Source of the DNA: Flavobacterium ovatum
GTDB lineage: Bacteria > Bacteroidota > Bacteroidia > Flavobacteriales > Flavobacteriaceae
Length of the DNA: 64,000 bases
Assembly: GCF_040703125.1 (NCBI RefSeq)
Contig: NZ_CP160035.1
Span: 930,001 to 994,000 of the forward strand
Direction: 5' to 3'
Shown here: positions 1-8,435 of the stretch, piece after piece
Position numbering within the stretch: position 1 is the stretch's first letter
How the letters are laid out: each line of letters begins with the position of its first letter
Program-made: the position numbers and the translations under genes
The notes under the pieces: model-generated
Told to the model about the DNA's origin: nothing
Databases searched by the model: none
Seen by the model: only the letters and a program-made list of their open reading frames with translations

Positions 1-549
1 CCAAAATTGAAAGAAATAATTCATAAAAATTTCTTCGATTTTAGTGCTATTAAGGATCAATTGCAAGGGTATGATGCTTCTTTTCATTGCATGGGAGTTT
101 CATCAATTGGAATGAAAGAAGAAGATTATTATCGATTTACTTACGGAATTACCGAAGCTTTGGCTAAAACGCTTTATGCTAGTAATCCACAAATGGTATT
201 CAATTATGTTTCTGGTGAAGGAACCGATAGTACCGAAAAAGGAAAATTGATGTGGGCCCGTGTAAAAGGTAAAACCGAGAATATGATTTTGAATATGGGC
301 TTTAAAGATGCTTATATGTTTCGACTTCAATTAATTATTCCTTTGAAAGGCATAAAGTCAAAAACATCTTGGGTAAATGCATTCTATTTTATTGCTCGCC
401 CGTTTTTTGGACTTTTAGAAAAAAAGAAAAATAACACCACAAGTGTCAACGTTGGTCTCGCTATGATTAATAGCGTTCTTTTTGGAACCGACAACAAACT
501 TTTAGAAAATGAACAGGTTAATAAATTAGCCAAAATTACAAACGTATAA
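1..549 (+). CDS. Partial NAD(P)-binding epimerase-like protein (C-terminal part)
   Basis: The reading frame is already open at base 1, so the Rossmann N-terminus lies outside the window; the TTG at 7 is only an in-frame leucine. What remains resembles the C-terminal two thirds of a small atypical SDR of the nucleoside-diphosphate-sugar-epimerase-like group: VSGEGTDSTEKGK followed by MWARVKGKTE, a stretch typical of that group, which lacks the classical YxxxK. Substrate cannot be read from the sequence. The next gene starts 5 bp after the stop, so the two are probably co-transcribed and head a run of oxidoreductase genes. Confidence 0.75.
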   Translation, partial: PKLKEIIHKNFFDFSAIKDQLQGYDASFHCMGVSSIGMKEEDYYRFTYGITEALAKTLYASNPQMVFNYVSGEGTDSTEKGKLMWARVKGKTENMILNMGFKDAYMFRLQLIIPLKGIKSKTSWVNAFYFIARPFFGLLEKKKNNTTSVNVGLAMINSVLFGTDNKLLENEQVNKLAKITNV

Positions 550-553
550 TAAA

Positions 554-955
554 ATGAAAAATTCAAACAACATGTTTAAAAAATTAGTCCTTATCACAGG
601 TATTTTTAACTTTCCTATTGGTCTTGGAATGTTCTATCAGGCAATGTCAAATAGCACAGCTGATACATTTATTACAGGTGCGGTAACAGGTTCTTTTATC
701 CTTTTTGCTGGAGCAGCACTTGTTTGGGCTTCAAATGATATTCAAAATAGAGCATCTATTATTGTCTGGAATGGTTTCGTTCGACTAATAGGGTTTTCGT
801 TGGTGCAATATGCTTCCGCAAATTTTGAGGGTGTCGCTCCAGAGATGGTGGCCATCTCATTTATGGACTTAGTTTTGGCAATTGTTTATATCGTTGGTAG
901 TGTAAAAGTTACTGGAATACCATTTTCAAAATTAATAGTAGGAAGAACTAATTAA
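554..955 (+). CDS. Small four-helix membrane protein, unknown function
   Basis: A 133-residue (or 127 if ATG 572 is used) hydrophobic protein with about four transmembrane segments separated by short loops; the second helix region contains FILFAGAALVW and the last ends near VYIVGSVKV. No catalytic motif is visible and I do not recognise a named family. It starts 5 bp after the epimerase-like gene and is followed 23 bp later by an SDR, so it probably belongs to the same transcription unit. Inner-membrane location is inferred from hydrophobicity and the absence of a cleavable signal. Confidence 0.7.
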   Translation: MKNSNNMFKKLVLITGIFNFPIGLGMFYQAMSNSTADTFITGAVTGSFILFAGAALVWASNDIQNRASIIVWNGFVRLIGFSLVQYASANFEGVAPEMVAISFMDLVLAIVYIVGSVKVTGIPFSKLIVGRTN

Positions 956-978
956 TAAAATTTTAAAAATCAAATACA

Positions 979-1719
979 ATGAAAAATAATATAGAAGGTA
1001 AAGTAGTAGTAATTACAGGAGGTAGTAGTGGATTAGGAGAAGCTACAGCACGTTTTTTAGCAGAAAAAGGAGCCAAAATAGTTTTAGGTGCTCGTAGACT
1101 AGATAAATTAGAGGTAATTGCTGATGAAATAAGAAAAAGCGGAGGAGCAATTGAAGTACTAAAAACAGACGTTACCAAAGCTAATGATGTAAAGGCATTA
1201 GTTAAAAAGGCAATTGACAGTTTTGGTAAAATAGATGTAATGATAAATAATGCAGGCATTATGCCATTAGCACCATTAGCTGCACTTAAAGTAGACGAAT
1301 GGGACAGCATGATTGACGTAAATATCAAAGGAGTGTTATACGGAATTGCTGCAGCATTACCAGAATTCCAGAAACAAAAATCAGGACATTTTATAAATCT
1401 TGCATCTGTTGCTGGATTAAAAGTGAGTCCAGGTGGAGCCGTATATAGCGGAACTAAATTTGCTGTAAGAGCGATTAGTGAAGGGTTAAGACAAGAAGTA
1501 GGTAAAGACATTAGAACCACCATACTTTCACCAGGTCTAATTGATTCTGAATTGCAATTAGGAAGCTCAGACGAGGCTACATCTCAGTTTGTACAACAAG
1601 TATATAAAGATGCTATTCCTGCTATTTCTATTGCTAAAGCTGTCGCTTATGCTATTGAACAACCAGATGATGTAGATATTAATGAGTTAGTAATTCGTCC
1701 TACAGTACAGGAATTTTAA
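979..1719 (+). CDS. SDR family oxidoreductase
   Basis: A full-length classical short-chain dehydrogenase/reductase of 246 residues. Visible are the cofactor loop TGGSSGLG (about 13-20), NNAG (90-93), the catalytic serine in NLASVAG and YSGTK with the catalytic Tyr and Lys. An arginine pair after the second beta strand (GARR) suggests NADP(H) preference. It resembles YdfG-like reductases of 3-hydroxy acids or small carbonyls, but the substrate is inferred only. Its C-terminus (INELVI followed by a PTVQ-type tail) is echoed by a decayed fragment at 2950-3033, evidence for a lost tandem paralogue. Confidence 0.88.
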   Translation: MKNNIEGKVVVITGGSSGLGEATARFLAEKGAKIVLGARRLDKLEVIADEIRKSGGAIEVLKTDVTKANDVKALVKKAIDSFGKIDVMINNAGIMPLAPLAALKVDEWDSMIDVNIKGVLYGIAAALPEFQKQKSGHFINLASVAGLKVSPGGAVYSGTKFAVRAISEGLRQEVGKDIRTTILSPGLIDSELQLGSSDEATSQFVQQVYKDAIPAISIAKAVAYAIEQPDDVDINELVIRPTVQEF

Positions 1720-1735
1720 TGATATAAAATATATT

Positions 1736-2371
1736 ATGAAAAAAACATTAGTTATAGGAGCAAGTGGGCAAATAGGCAAAATGCTTGTTGAAAAATTGCT
1801 CAAAGAAGAAAAATCTGTAGTTGCCTTGGTTCGTAATGAACAGAAAGGGCTAGAACTTGAAAAACTAGGAGCAGAAATTGTAGTTGGAGACCTTGAAAAC
1901 GATTTTGAACACGCTTTTAAGGATTGCGATAAAGTAGTATTTAGTGCTGGTTCTGGGGGTAATACAGGTTACGATAAAACACTTTTAATAGATTTATGGG
2001 CAGCAAAAAAGGCTGTCGATTATGCTATAAAAAACAATATACAGCATTTTATTATGGTAAGTGGTCTGGGTGCTGGTGATCCTGACGAGTTTGTATCTGA
2101 CTTAAAACCATATTTAGTAGCGAAGTATTTTGCCGATTATTATTTATTAGAAAGTGGTTTAGCGTATACGATTTTACAACCTGGTAGTTTAATCAATGAA
2201 AAAGCAACGGGTTTAATTAGAACTACAAGATCTGAAAATTTTAAAGAGTTAGTCATTCCAAGAGAAGATGTAGCTCATGTAATTGCGTATTGTCTAGAAA
2301 ATAACGACACAAAAGGCAAAACATATGAGCTATTTAGTGGAAAAGAGTCTATTCAAGAATCTTTAAGTTAA
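1736..2371 (+). CDS. Atypical SDR, NAD(P)H-binding protein
   Basis: A 211-residue Rossmann protein with N-terminal VIGASGQIGKMLVE, the glycine-rich loop of atypical SDRs, and VVGDLEND after the third strand. There is no YxxxK motif; instead it has the IMVSGLGAGDPDE region and TILQPGSL typical of the SDR_a5/NmrA-like group (YhfK/YwnB-like). Members bind NAD(P)H and act as reductases or redox sensors; the role here is unknown. It follows the preceding SDR by 16 bp on the same strand and is probably co-transcribed. Confidence 0.83.
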   Translation: MKKTLVIGASGQIGKMLVEKLLKEEKSVVALVRNEQKGLELEKLGAEIVVGDLENDFEHAFKDCDKVVFSAGSGGNTGYDKTLLIDLWAAKKAVDYAIKNNIQHFIMVSGLGAGDPDEFVSDLKPYLVAKYFADYYLLESGLAYTILQPGSLINEKATGLIRTTRSENFKELVIPREDVAHVIAYCLENNDTKGKTYELFSGKESIQESLS

Positions 2372-2439
2372 TGAACTAGTAATTCCATGGGTACAAAACA
2401 AGAGTTTTAGTACCTATGGAATTCCAAAAAAATAAAATA

Positions 2440-2883
2440 ATGGAAAATACATTAGAACAAAGAATTCAAAAATTAGAAGATTTAGAAGCTATAAGAACAC
2501 TACAGGCTACCTACGGTCATTATGTAGATAAAGGTTGGAATGGAAAGGAAATGTATATTGAGAAGCTTACTGACATATTTACCGAAGATGCTTTATGGGA
2601 AGCCCCAGGAGCTGGAGTATTAGCTAATGGGCACAAAGAAATAATGGAATCCTTTACCTCTTTTGATGCAGAAAATAAATTCTTCATTCATAGTTTTACG
2701 AACCCCATTATTGAAATTAATGAAGATAAAGCTACTGCAAAATGGATACTTTTTTCTCCAGCTATTGATGGCGAAAAAGTGATTTGTATGCTTGCTAGTT
2801 ATGATAATGATTATGTTAGAACAAAAAGTGGTTGGCGTATTAAAAGTTTAAGACTTAACATGGCTAATGTACTTGGAGCTTAA
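2440..2883 (+). CDS. SnoaL/NTF2-like protein
   Basis: A 147-residue protein of the NTF2-like cone fold (SnoaL_4 type). The start MENTLEQRIQKLEDLEAI is preferred over the in-frame ATG at 2416 because the family begins with this heptad-rich helix and the extra eight residues are low complexity. Typical signs are the YGHYVDKGW stretch, FTEDALWEAPG and IHSFTNPIIEI. The family includes dehydratases, isomerases and non-enzymatic binders of hydrophobic ligands; activity cannot be assigned. It lies between two SDR genes, which suggests a shared small-molecule pathway. Confidence 0.78.
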   Translation: MENTLEQRIQKLEDLEAIRTLQATYGHYVDKGWNGKEMYIEKLTDIFTEDALWEAPGAGVLANGHKEIMESFTSFDAENKFFIHSFTNPIIEINEDKATAKWILFSPAIDGEKVICMLASYDNDYVRTKSGWRIKSLRLNMANVLGA

Positions 2884-2949
2884 TAATAGGAATTAAAATA
2901 GTGACCTTGGGCACATAGAATTATAGTAAAACAATAGAAGGAAAAGAAG

Positions 2950-3033
2950 TTAGAGCAACTAGATGAAATAGAGATAAATGAATTGGTTATTGGTCCAATA
3001 GTACAAAAAATTAAAACCAACAATTACAAATAA
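2950..3033 (+). pseudogene. 3' remnant of an SDR paralogue
   Basis: An in-frame stretch ending at TAA 3031-3033 reads LEQLDEIEINELVIGPIVQ, close to the C-terminal IEQPDDVDINELVIRPTVQ of the SDR at 979-1719. No start or upstream domain remains. It is best explained as the tail of a deleted tandem SDR copy between the SnoaL-like gene and the next SDR. The match is by eye only. Confidence 0.6.
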
Positions 3034-3042
3034 TAAAAAATT

Positions 3043-4017
3043 ATGACTCAAAATAAAACAATCCACCTTGATAAAGTACTTGAAGAACATGCTCAAGATA
3101 TGACAAATAAGGTGGTTGCCATTACAGGCACAACAAGTGGTACCGGATTTGTATTCGCAAGAGAAGTTGCTAAAAAAGGGGCTACAGTCCTATTGCTTAA
3201 TCGTACAAGTGCAAGATCAGAAAATGCGTATAAGCAGTTAACCGAAGCGGTTCCAAACGGTAAATTTGAAGCTATAGCTTGCGATTTGCAAGATTTAGAA
3301 AGTGTAAAACAAGCAGCAGAAAAAATTAAATCGGAGTATAATGTTCTGGATGTTTTAGTCAATAATGCTGGAATTATGGCTGTAAAAGATGAAGCGACTA
3401 AAGATGGGTATGATGTTCAGATGCAAACAAATGCTATATCACACTTTCTTTTAACCAAAGAATTATACCCTTTGCTTAAAAACAGTAGTGAAGCTAGAGT
3501 CATAAACCAAACGTCGTTATCTAGATTAGGTGGACCATTAGAATCTGCCTATTTTGAGAAAAATGGAGGTAATTTAGGTGGTAATGGAACAGCTGAAGAA
3601 ACCGCAAATTTTCAAGGCGCCAGATGGGAGCGTTATCACCAAACTAAATTGGCAAATGCAACTTTTACTTATGGTTTAAAAAAGAAACTTTCAGAAGCTA
3701 ACGTTAAAAATATTATTTCATTATTAGCGCATCCTGGAGTAGCAATAACCAACCTTCAATCAACTTCATCTAAAACCGGTGGAATGGATGTTAACGGAGG
3801 AGTTATGAGCCAAGCACAGTCTGCAGAAGATGGTGCGGCTGGAATTATTAGAGCGGCTATGGATAAAGAGGCAAAATCTGGTGATTTTTATGGGCCTACT
3901 GAAGGGATAAGTGGTTTTCCTAATTTGTTAGAACCAGAAGAACTACTTTTTGATGAATCTAATGTAGCTATCAATTGGAATGGTTGTGAAAAAGCTGTTG
4001 GTGAATTTAAAATATAA
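3043..4017 (+). CDS. SDR family oxidoreductase (retinol-dehydrogenase-like)
   Basis: A 324-residue SDR, longer than classical members and like the light-dependent protochlorophyllide/retinol dehydrogenase-like group. It shows TGTTSGTG (about 29-36), an NRTS loop suggesting NADP(H), NNAG, the catalytic serine in INQTSLSR and YHQTK. An insertion of about 40 residues between the Ser and Tyr motifs (GGNLGGNG region) is a feature of this subgroup. Substrate unknown. It sits 10 bp after the decayed SDR tail and ahead of the AlkD-like gene on the same strand. Confidence 0.85.
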   Translation: MTQNKTIHLDKVLEEHAQDMTNKVVAITGTTSGTGFVFAREVAKKGATVLLLNRTSARSENAYKQLTEAVPNGKFEAIACDLQDLESVKQAAEKIKSEYNVLDVLVNNAGIMAVKDEATKDGYDVQMQTNAISHFLLTKELYPLLKNSSEARVINQTSLSRLGGPLESAYFEKNGGNLGGNGTAEETANFQGARWERYHQTKLANATFTYGLKKKLSEANVKNIISLLAHPGVAITNLQSTSSKTGGMDVNGGVMSQAQSAEDGAAGIIRAAMDKEAKSGDFYGPTEGISGFPNLLEPEELLFDESNVAINWNGCEKAVGEFKI

Positions 4018-4088
4018 AAACACAAACGGTTGGTGATTTCGGTAAATCTACATTAGCGAAAGAAGCCATTCCTACAAGAATTTTATAA
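4017..4088 (+). pseudogene. Possible small coding remnant before the AlkD-like gene
   Basis: A frame that overlaps the last base of the SDR stop reads TVGDFGKSTLAKEAIPTRIL and ends at TAA 4086-4088, four bases before the next gene. It has a normal protein-like composition and no start codon, so it may be another 3' end left by a deletion. I do not recognise the parent family. This is weak evidence. Confidence 0.25.
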
Positions 4089-4092
4089 TAAT

Positions 4093-4806
4093 ATGCAAAA
4101 CTATCTTCAAGAAATAGAAACAATCACTTCTAAAGCAGGTGAAACCGTTCCTTTACAAAGGAAAGCTTTTAATGCCGGCTTTAGTTTTAGCCTTTTAACT
4201 TTTAGTGAACAACTAGAGATTTGGAATTATATCTGGACGAATACAAAAGTGTATAGAGCAGAAATGTTTTGTTTGTATTTCTTGGAGGAGCATATTACAA
4301 ACCAAGAAGAAATGGGTGCTTCTTGGTCAACGATTAAAGTATGGCAAGACAAAATTAATCGTTGGGAAACAAGTGATAGTATTTCAAAAATATATGCGCA
4401 ATTAGTAGAATATGATGCAGCACTAATTTTGCCAACGTATAAAAAATGGAATACTTCTAAAAACCCATGGCATAGAAGGCAAAGTATAGTAGGTTTACTT
4501 TATTATAGCGCACATAGAAAGCACTATTTACCTTTTCATGTACTTATAGATTTGGTAGCACCTTTAATTTCTGACAACGCTTATTATGTGGAGAAAGGCG
4601 TGGGTTGGACTCTTAGAGAAATAGGAAATATATACCCTAAAGAGCAGGAAGAATTTCTATTTGAAAATGCAACTAAAATTTGTGCTTATGGATATAGTGC
4701 AGGTACGGAAAAATGGGATAAAACAAAACGAGAAAAACTGAAGGAAATTAGAAAAGTGGGAAGAGTTTTAAACCGCAAAAGTTCAATTTCAAAATTTAAT
4801 AAATAA
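4093..4806 (+). CDS. DNA alkylation repair protein (AlkD-like)
   Basis: A 237-residue all-helical HEAT-like-repeat protein of the AlkC/AlkD family, which flips no base but excises alkylated purines (3-methyladenine, 7-methylguanine). The family signature is clear: NPWHRRQSIVGLLYYS in the middle, and DNAYYVEKGVGWTLRE near residue 165-180, containing the aspartate and tryptophan that cluster on the lesion in AlkD. Length equals family norm. It is separated from the haloalkane dehalogenase by only 5 bp, which ties base repair to alkyl-halide handling; that link is inference from position. Confidence 0.85.
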   Translation: MQNYLQEIETITSKAGETVPLQRKAFNAGFSFSLLTFSEQLEIWNYIWTNTKVYRAEMFCLYFLEEHITNQEEMGASWSTIKVWQDKINRWETSDSISKIYAQLVEYDAALILPTYKKWNTSKNPWHRRQSIVGLLYYSAHRKHYLPFHVLIDLVAPLISDNAYYVEKGVGWTLREIGNIYPKEQEEFLFENATKICAYGYSAGTEKWDKTKREKLKEIRKVGRVLNRKSSISKFNK

Positions 4807-4811
4807 AAAAT

Positions 4812-5714
4812 ATGACCAACAAAAAACAAATATCAGCAGCGTTTCCTTTTGAATCTAAATTCCAAGAAGTATTAGATTCTAAAATGCATTATGTAGATGA
4901 AGGAGATAAAAATTCAGAACATACTTTTTTACTAATACACGGTAATCCTACATCAAGTTATTTATGGCGTAATATTATTCCGTATGTAAGTGCCTTAGGT
5001 CGTGTAGTTGTTCCAGATCTTATTGGAATGGGTAAATCTGACAAGCCAGATATAGACTACACATTAAAAGATCATATTGCTTATTTAGATGCATTTGTTG
5101 AAAAGTTAGGGCTAAAAAACGTCATTCTAGTAATACAAGATTGGGGTTCTGGTTTAGGTTTCAATTATGCCAATCAGCATAGAGAAAATGTAAAAGGAAT
5201 TGTGTTTTTTGAAGCTATGGTTCAAGTTTCTTATTGGAAAAATACGACTAAAGAGACCGAAGCACTATTCGAAAAATTTCGTGACCCTGTAGAAGGACAT
5301 AATATGATCGTTAAAAACAACTTCTTTATTGAAGCTATGCTACCCATGATGGCGGGCAGAGAATTAACTCAAGAAGAAATGGACCATTACCGAGCGCCTT
5401 ATTTGGAAGAAAAGAGCCGTAAACCACTGTTTATGTGGCCTAGTCAAATTTCGTTTGATGGTGTTCCAAAATTCACTACAGACATTGTTAATTCATACAA
5501 TGAATACCACAAAAATTCTGACGTTCCTAAGTTGTTATTCTATGCAGAACCAGGTCTCATAATTAATCGAGAATTAGGTGAGCATATAGCTGCAACTTGG
5601 AAAAATATTACTGCAGTAGATTTAGGTGAAGGAAAGCATTATCTACAAGAATCGCATCCACACGAAATTGGAGAAGGTATTGTAGATTGGTATAAAAAAA
5701 CACTAAATAAATAA
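4812..5714 (+). CDS. Haloalkane dehalogenase (HLD-II type alpha/beta hydrolase)
   Basis: A 300-residue alpha/beta hydrolase with all residues expected of HLD-II haloalkane dehalogenases: HGNPTSS with the halide-binding Asn45, nucleophile Asp110 in VIQDWGSG with halide-binding Trp111, catalytic acid Glu134 in FFEAM, and the base His in GEGKHYLQE near 278. The enzyme hydrolyses carbon-halogen bonds of haloalkanes to alcohol plus halide in the cytoplasm. Related hydrolases can lack dehalogenase activity, but the Asn/Trp pair argues for it. It is last in the AlkD-containing run; about 200 non-coding bases follow. Confidence 0.85.
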   Translation: MTNKKQISAAFPFESKFQEVLDSKMHYVDEGDKNSEHTFLLIHGNPTSSYLWRNIIPYVSALGRVVVPDLIGMGKSDKPDIDYTLKDHIAYLDAFVEKLGLKNVILVIQDWGSGLGFNYANQHRENVKGIVFFEAMVQVSYWKNTTKETEALFEKFRDPVEGHNMIVKNNFFIEAMLPMMAGRELTQEEMDHYRAPYLEEKSRKPLFMWPSQISFDGVPKFTTDIVNSYNEYHKNSDVPKLLFYAEPGLIINRELGEHIAATWKNITAVDLGEGKHYLQESHPHEIGEGIVDWYKKTLNK

Positions 5715-5917
5715 AAAGATAAATCTAGATTTTAGTTTAAGCTTTTCTGTTATAATTGAAAATAACAGGTTACAACTACATATGAAAATAGCAGTTTAGA
5801 GCAAGTTTTACAATTTTGTTCTTTTCTTCTATATTTGTTTATAAACCGAGAATCATTAATTGCTGTTAACGCAAATACCTTATAGCCCCAAAGGCTTTAA
5901 CTTTATACAATGTAAAA

Positions 5918-6853
5918 ATGGAAAACAAAAAGGAAGAAAGTAAAAGCACATTTTTTAAGATTAAAACGATTAGTCAATTGCATGATGTTTTAGAATATGA
6001 AAAACCATGTCATCCTTTAATTACTGTTTTAGATTTGTCCAAAGTTGCTTTTACTGATGAAGTGGTGCATAAAAAAGTGAGTGTCCCTTTTTATAATATT
6101 ACTTTAAAGACAAAAACATCGAACGCATTTAAGTACGGTCGAGACTTTTTTGACTTTACCGAAGGAGCACTATTAGGAGTAGGACCAGATCAAGTAATTG
6201 AGATCGATTATATATCCGAGAAAGGCGAACTGGAAGGCTGGTCACTTTATTTTCATCCGGATATAATACGTGGTTCTGGATTAATGGAAAAATTGACAGA
6301 CTATGGTTTTTTTGGCTATGATACCAACGAAGCGCTTCATATTTCGGATAAAGAAAAGCAAACGCTAAATGGTATTGTTCTAAAAATCCAAGAAGAGTAT
6401 AGCGCAAACCTAGATGAGTTTAGTCAAGATGTTTTGGTTTCGAATATCGAACTGTTATTCAATTATATAAAACGTTTTTACAACAGGCAGTTTTTGACTC
6501 GAAAGTCCCAAAATACAACGGTTCTTAGTCAGTTCAATGGTTTACTAAAGAGCTATTTTGAGTCGGAAGACATTCGTTTGAATGGCTTGCCTAAGGTGCA
6601 TTATTTTGCCGAAAAACTGCATCTTTCGGACAGTTATTTGAGTGATTTATTGAAAAAGGAAACCGGTAAAAATACCCAAGATCATATTCATTTTTATATG
6701 ATCGAAAAGGCTAAAAATTTATTGATTAATACGAATAATTCCGTTTCGGAGATAGCATTTAATTTAGGTTTCGAATATCCGCAATACTTTAGCCGATTAT
6801 TCAAAAGCAAAACAGGACAAACTCCTGTGGCGTATCGCAAACAGTTGAATTAA
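5918..6853 (+). CDS. AraC family transcriptional regulator
   Basis: A 311-residue AraC/XylS activator with an N-terminal sensor domain and a C-terminal double helix-turn-helix (about 205-310): LSDSYLSDLLKKETGK for the first HTH, ISEIAFNLGFEYPQYFSRLF-like second HTH and TGQTPVAYRK at the end. A -7 box TATATTTG lies at 5830-5837. It is clearly paralogous to the regulator at 30968 (shared ISxLHD, EKPxHPL and FEYPQYF segments); both stand next to SDR genes. Ligand unknown. Confidence 0.9.
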   Translation: MENKKEESKSTFFKIKTISQLHDVLEYEKPCHPLITVLDLSKVAFTDEVVHKKVSVPFYNITLKTKTSNAFKYGRDFFDFTEGALLGVGPDQVIEIDYISEKGELEGWSLYFHPDIIRGSGLMEKLTDYGFFGYDTNEALHISDKEKQTLNGIVLKIQEEYSANLDEFSQDVLVSNIELLFNYIKRFYNRQFLTRKSQNTTVLSQFNGLLKSYFESEDIRLNGLPKVHYFAEKLHLSDSYLSDLLKKETGKNTQDHIHFYMIEKAKNLLINTNNSVSEIAFNLGFEYPQYFSRLFKSKTGQTPVAYRKQLN

Positions 6854-6876
6854 TCCTAAAATTTAAAATAAACAAA

Positions 6877-6912
6877 AAAAAGGCGTTTGATTAAAATATC
6901 AAACGCCTTTTT
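6877..6912. terminator. Bidirectional intrinsic terminator
   Basis: Stem AAAAAGGCGTTTGAT at 6877-6891 pairs with 6898-6912 across a short AT loop, with A- and T-runs on both sides. It lies between the convergent AraC (+) and SDR (-) genes and can serve both. Confidence 0.85.
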
Positions 6913-6928
6913 CTATTTTCAATATTGA

Positions 6929-7540
6929 TTAATAAGCATCAACAAAAAGTACTTGACCAGTGATGAATCCATCAACAGAACGCTCAAAAGCTTTCCCTAC
7001 TAATCTACCAGGAACGGGTTCAAATCCAGGCATCATTTCACCATATACATCCCAAGCTTCTTCTAAAACCGTTGGATTTATAGAGTTGATACGAATACCG
7101 CGAGGCATTTCAAAAGCCACACATTTAACAAACGTATCTATTGCGCCACTTGTAGTTGCATCTGCAATTGCAAACGGAATTGGTTTTGTGTTTAAAATCC
7201 CTGTAATTAGCGTGAACGAACCTTTATCAGCAATGTATTCTTGACCAATACGTACAAGATTAATTTGCCCCATCATTTTGCTCATAATGGTAGTCATCCA
7301 TTGTTCTTCGGTCATTTCAGTGAAATTAGCATATTCACAAACTCCAACAGTATTTACTACGGCGTCAAAATGCCCTACATCTTTGTATAACTTTCTTAAA
7401 GATTCCTCACTTGTGATGTCTACTTGAAAATCGTAGTCAGCAGCCGAACGTCCTGCAGTGATTACTTTATGTTTTCCTAAGCCGCTTAATGCTGCTTGAC
7501 CCATTTTTCCGTTTGCTCCAATTAAGATTATCGTTTTCAT
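6929..7540 (-). CDS. Short SDR-like protein without the YxxxK motif
   Basis: A 203-residue Rossmann protein of the short-chain dehydrogenase superfamily. The N-terminal LIGANGKMGQAAL loop, AVVNTVG (NNAG equivalent) and the C-terminal GFITGQVLFVDAY are present. The region that should carry YxxxK reads IADATTSGAIDTF, so the catalytic tyrosine is absent; the serine position reads ITGIL. Either it uses another residue or it is a binding protein. It is convergent with the AraC gene at 5918 and has a minus-strand -7 box (TAAATTTG) at 7566-7573. Confidence 0.82.
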   Translation of the reverse strand: MKTIILIGANGKMGQAALSGLGKHKVITAGRSAADYDFQVDITSEESLRKLYKDVGHFDAVVNTVGVCEYANFTEMTEEQWMTTIMSKMMGQINLVRIGQEYIADKGSFTLITGILNTKPIPFAIADATTSGAIDTFVKCVAFEMPRGIRINSINPTVLEEAWDVYGEMMPGFEPVPGRLVGKAFERSVDGFITGQVLFVDAY

Positions 7541-7607
7541 ATATATTTTGTTTTAAAGTTATATGCAAATTTATGAAGGACGTAAAGAGTAGGACTAGGA
7601 CATTTGT

Positions 7608-8171
7608 CTAATAAGTAATATTGGCCCTAATGCGGCTTAGATGCCTTTGGGTAATTCCTAAATAGGAAGCAATGTGTTGCAAAGGTATTTCTTGTATCAG
7701 TTTGGGTTGCTTGTTCAATAAATCTAAGTAACGTTGCTGTGCCTTATCTTTTTGATGGTTGAAAATCCAACTCTCAAGATCAACATACTCTTTTTCTGCA
7801 ATGATTTTTAAAAACTCCAACCATTTGGTATTTGACTTGGCTAACTCTTCCAACTTCTTTTTTGGGATCGAAATAATCTCAGAATCGGAAATAGCTTGCA
7901 AGTTTTCCTGAGATTTGTTTCCAGATATAAATGACGAGTACGCCATTAGTAAACTATTTTGAAAAGTAAAGCAATAGGTAATTTGGTCGTCAGCATTCGA
8001 ATAATAAAAAGACCGAAAAATTCCCGAAACCACATAAGATAGATTGTCGCAAATTTCGTCTTGTTGCAAGAAAAAATCATTCTTTTTTATCGTTTTGTAT
8101 TCACAAAGAGCTAAGAAGTGGGTGATTTCTTGACTGGTAAATAGATTAAATTTTTGTAGATACTCTTCCAT
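7608..8171 (-). CDS. Crp/Fnr family transcriptional regulator
   Basis: A 188-residue cyclic-nucleotide-binding-fold regulator, started at MEEYLQKFNLFTSQEI because the 24 residues upstream in frame are not part of the family. The N-terminal beta-roll (YVVSGIFRSFYY) is followed by a C-terminal winged helix with LQHIASYLGITQRHLSRIR as recognition region. No Fnr-type cysteines are seen, so oxygen sensing through an iron-sulfur cluster is unlikely. It is divergent from the AraC gene at 8436 and upstream of the SDR at 6929 on the same strand, a likely target. Confidence 0.88.
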   Translation of the reverse strand: MEEYLQKFNLFTSQEITHFLALCEYKTIKKNDFFLQQDEICDNLSYVVSGIFRSFYYSNADDQITYCFTFQNSLLMAYSSFISGNKSQENLQAISDSEIISIPKKKLEELAKSNTKWLEFLKIIAEKEYVDLESWIFNHQKDKAQQRYLDLLNKQPKLIQEIPLQHIASYLGITQRHLSRIRANITY

Positions 8172-8435
8172 TTTAAGCCTTGTTTTTATGTTTCTCCCAA
8201 TCGAATGTAACAATGCTGTTAATTCTCTTTTCAATTTGGGCACAATTTAGCAAAATCCATCAAACCATCTCCTTTTAATTCATTTTATGGGATCGAAAAG
8301 GTCCAAAAATCGATTGTTGATATAGGAAGTAGTCAATTATATTTTCGAAAAGCAACTTTCAAAACCTTTTGTTAATCCTTTTTCTACTATTCCTCAATGC
8401 CACAATTTTTAGTAATTTGCACAAAAAAATAGCGG

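Noticed and set aside
963..1523. 186-codon minus-strand open frame
   Set aside because: It lies antisense to the SDR at 979-1719, which has all family motifs; the antisense product has no recognisable features.
8172..8435. Cassette-type operator in the divergent Crp/AraC region
   Set aside because: No TTKACC pair with 21-bp spacing and no fitting -7 box could be found; only a weak TAATTTG near 8413.
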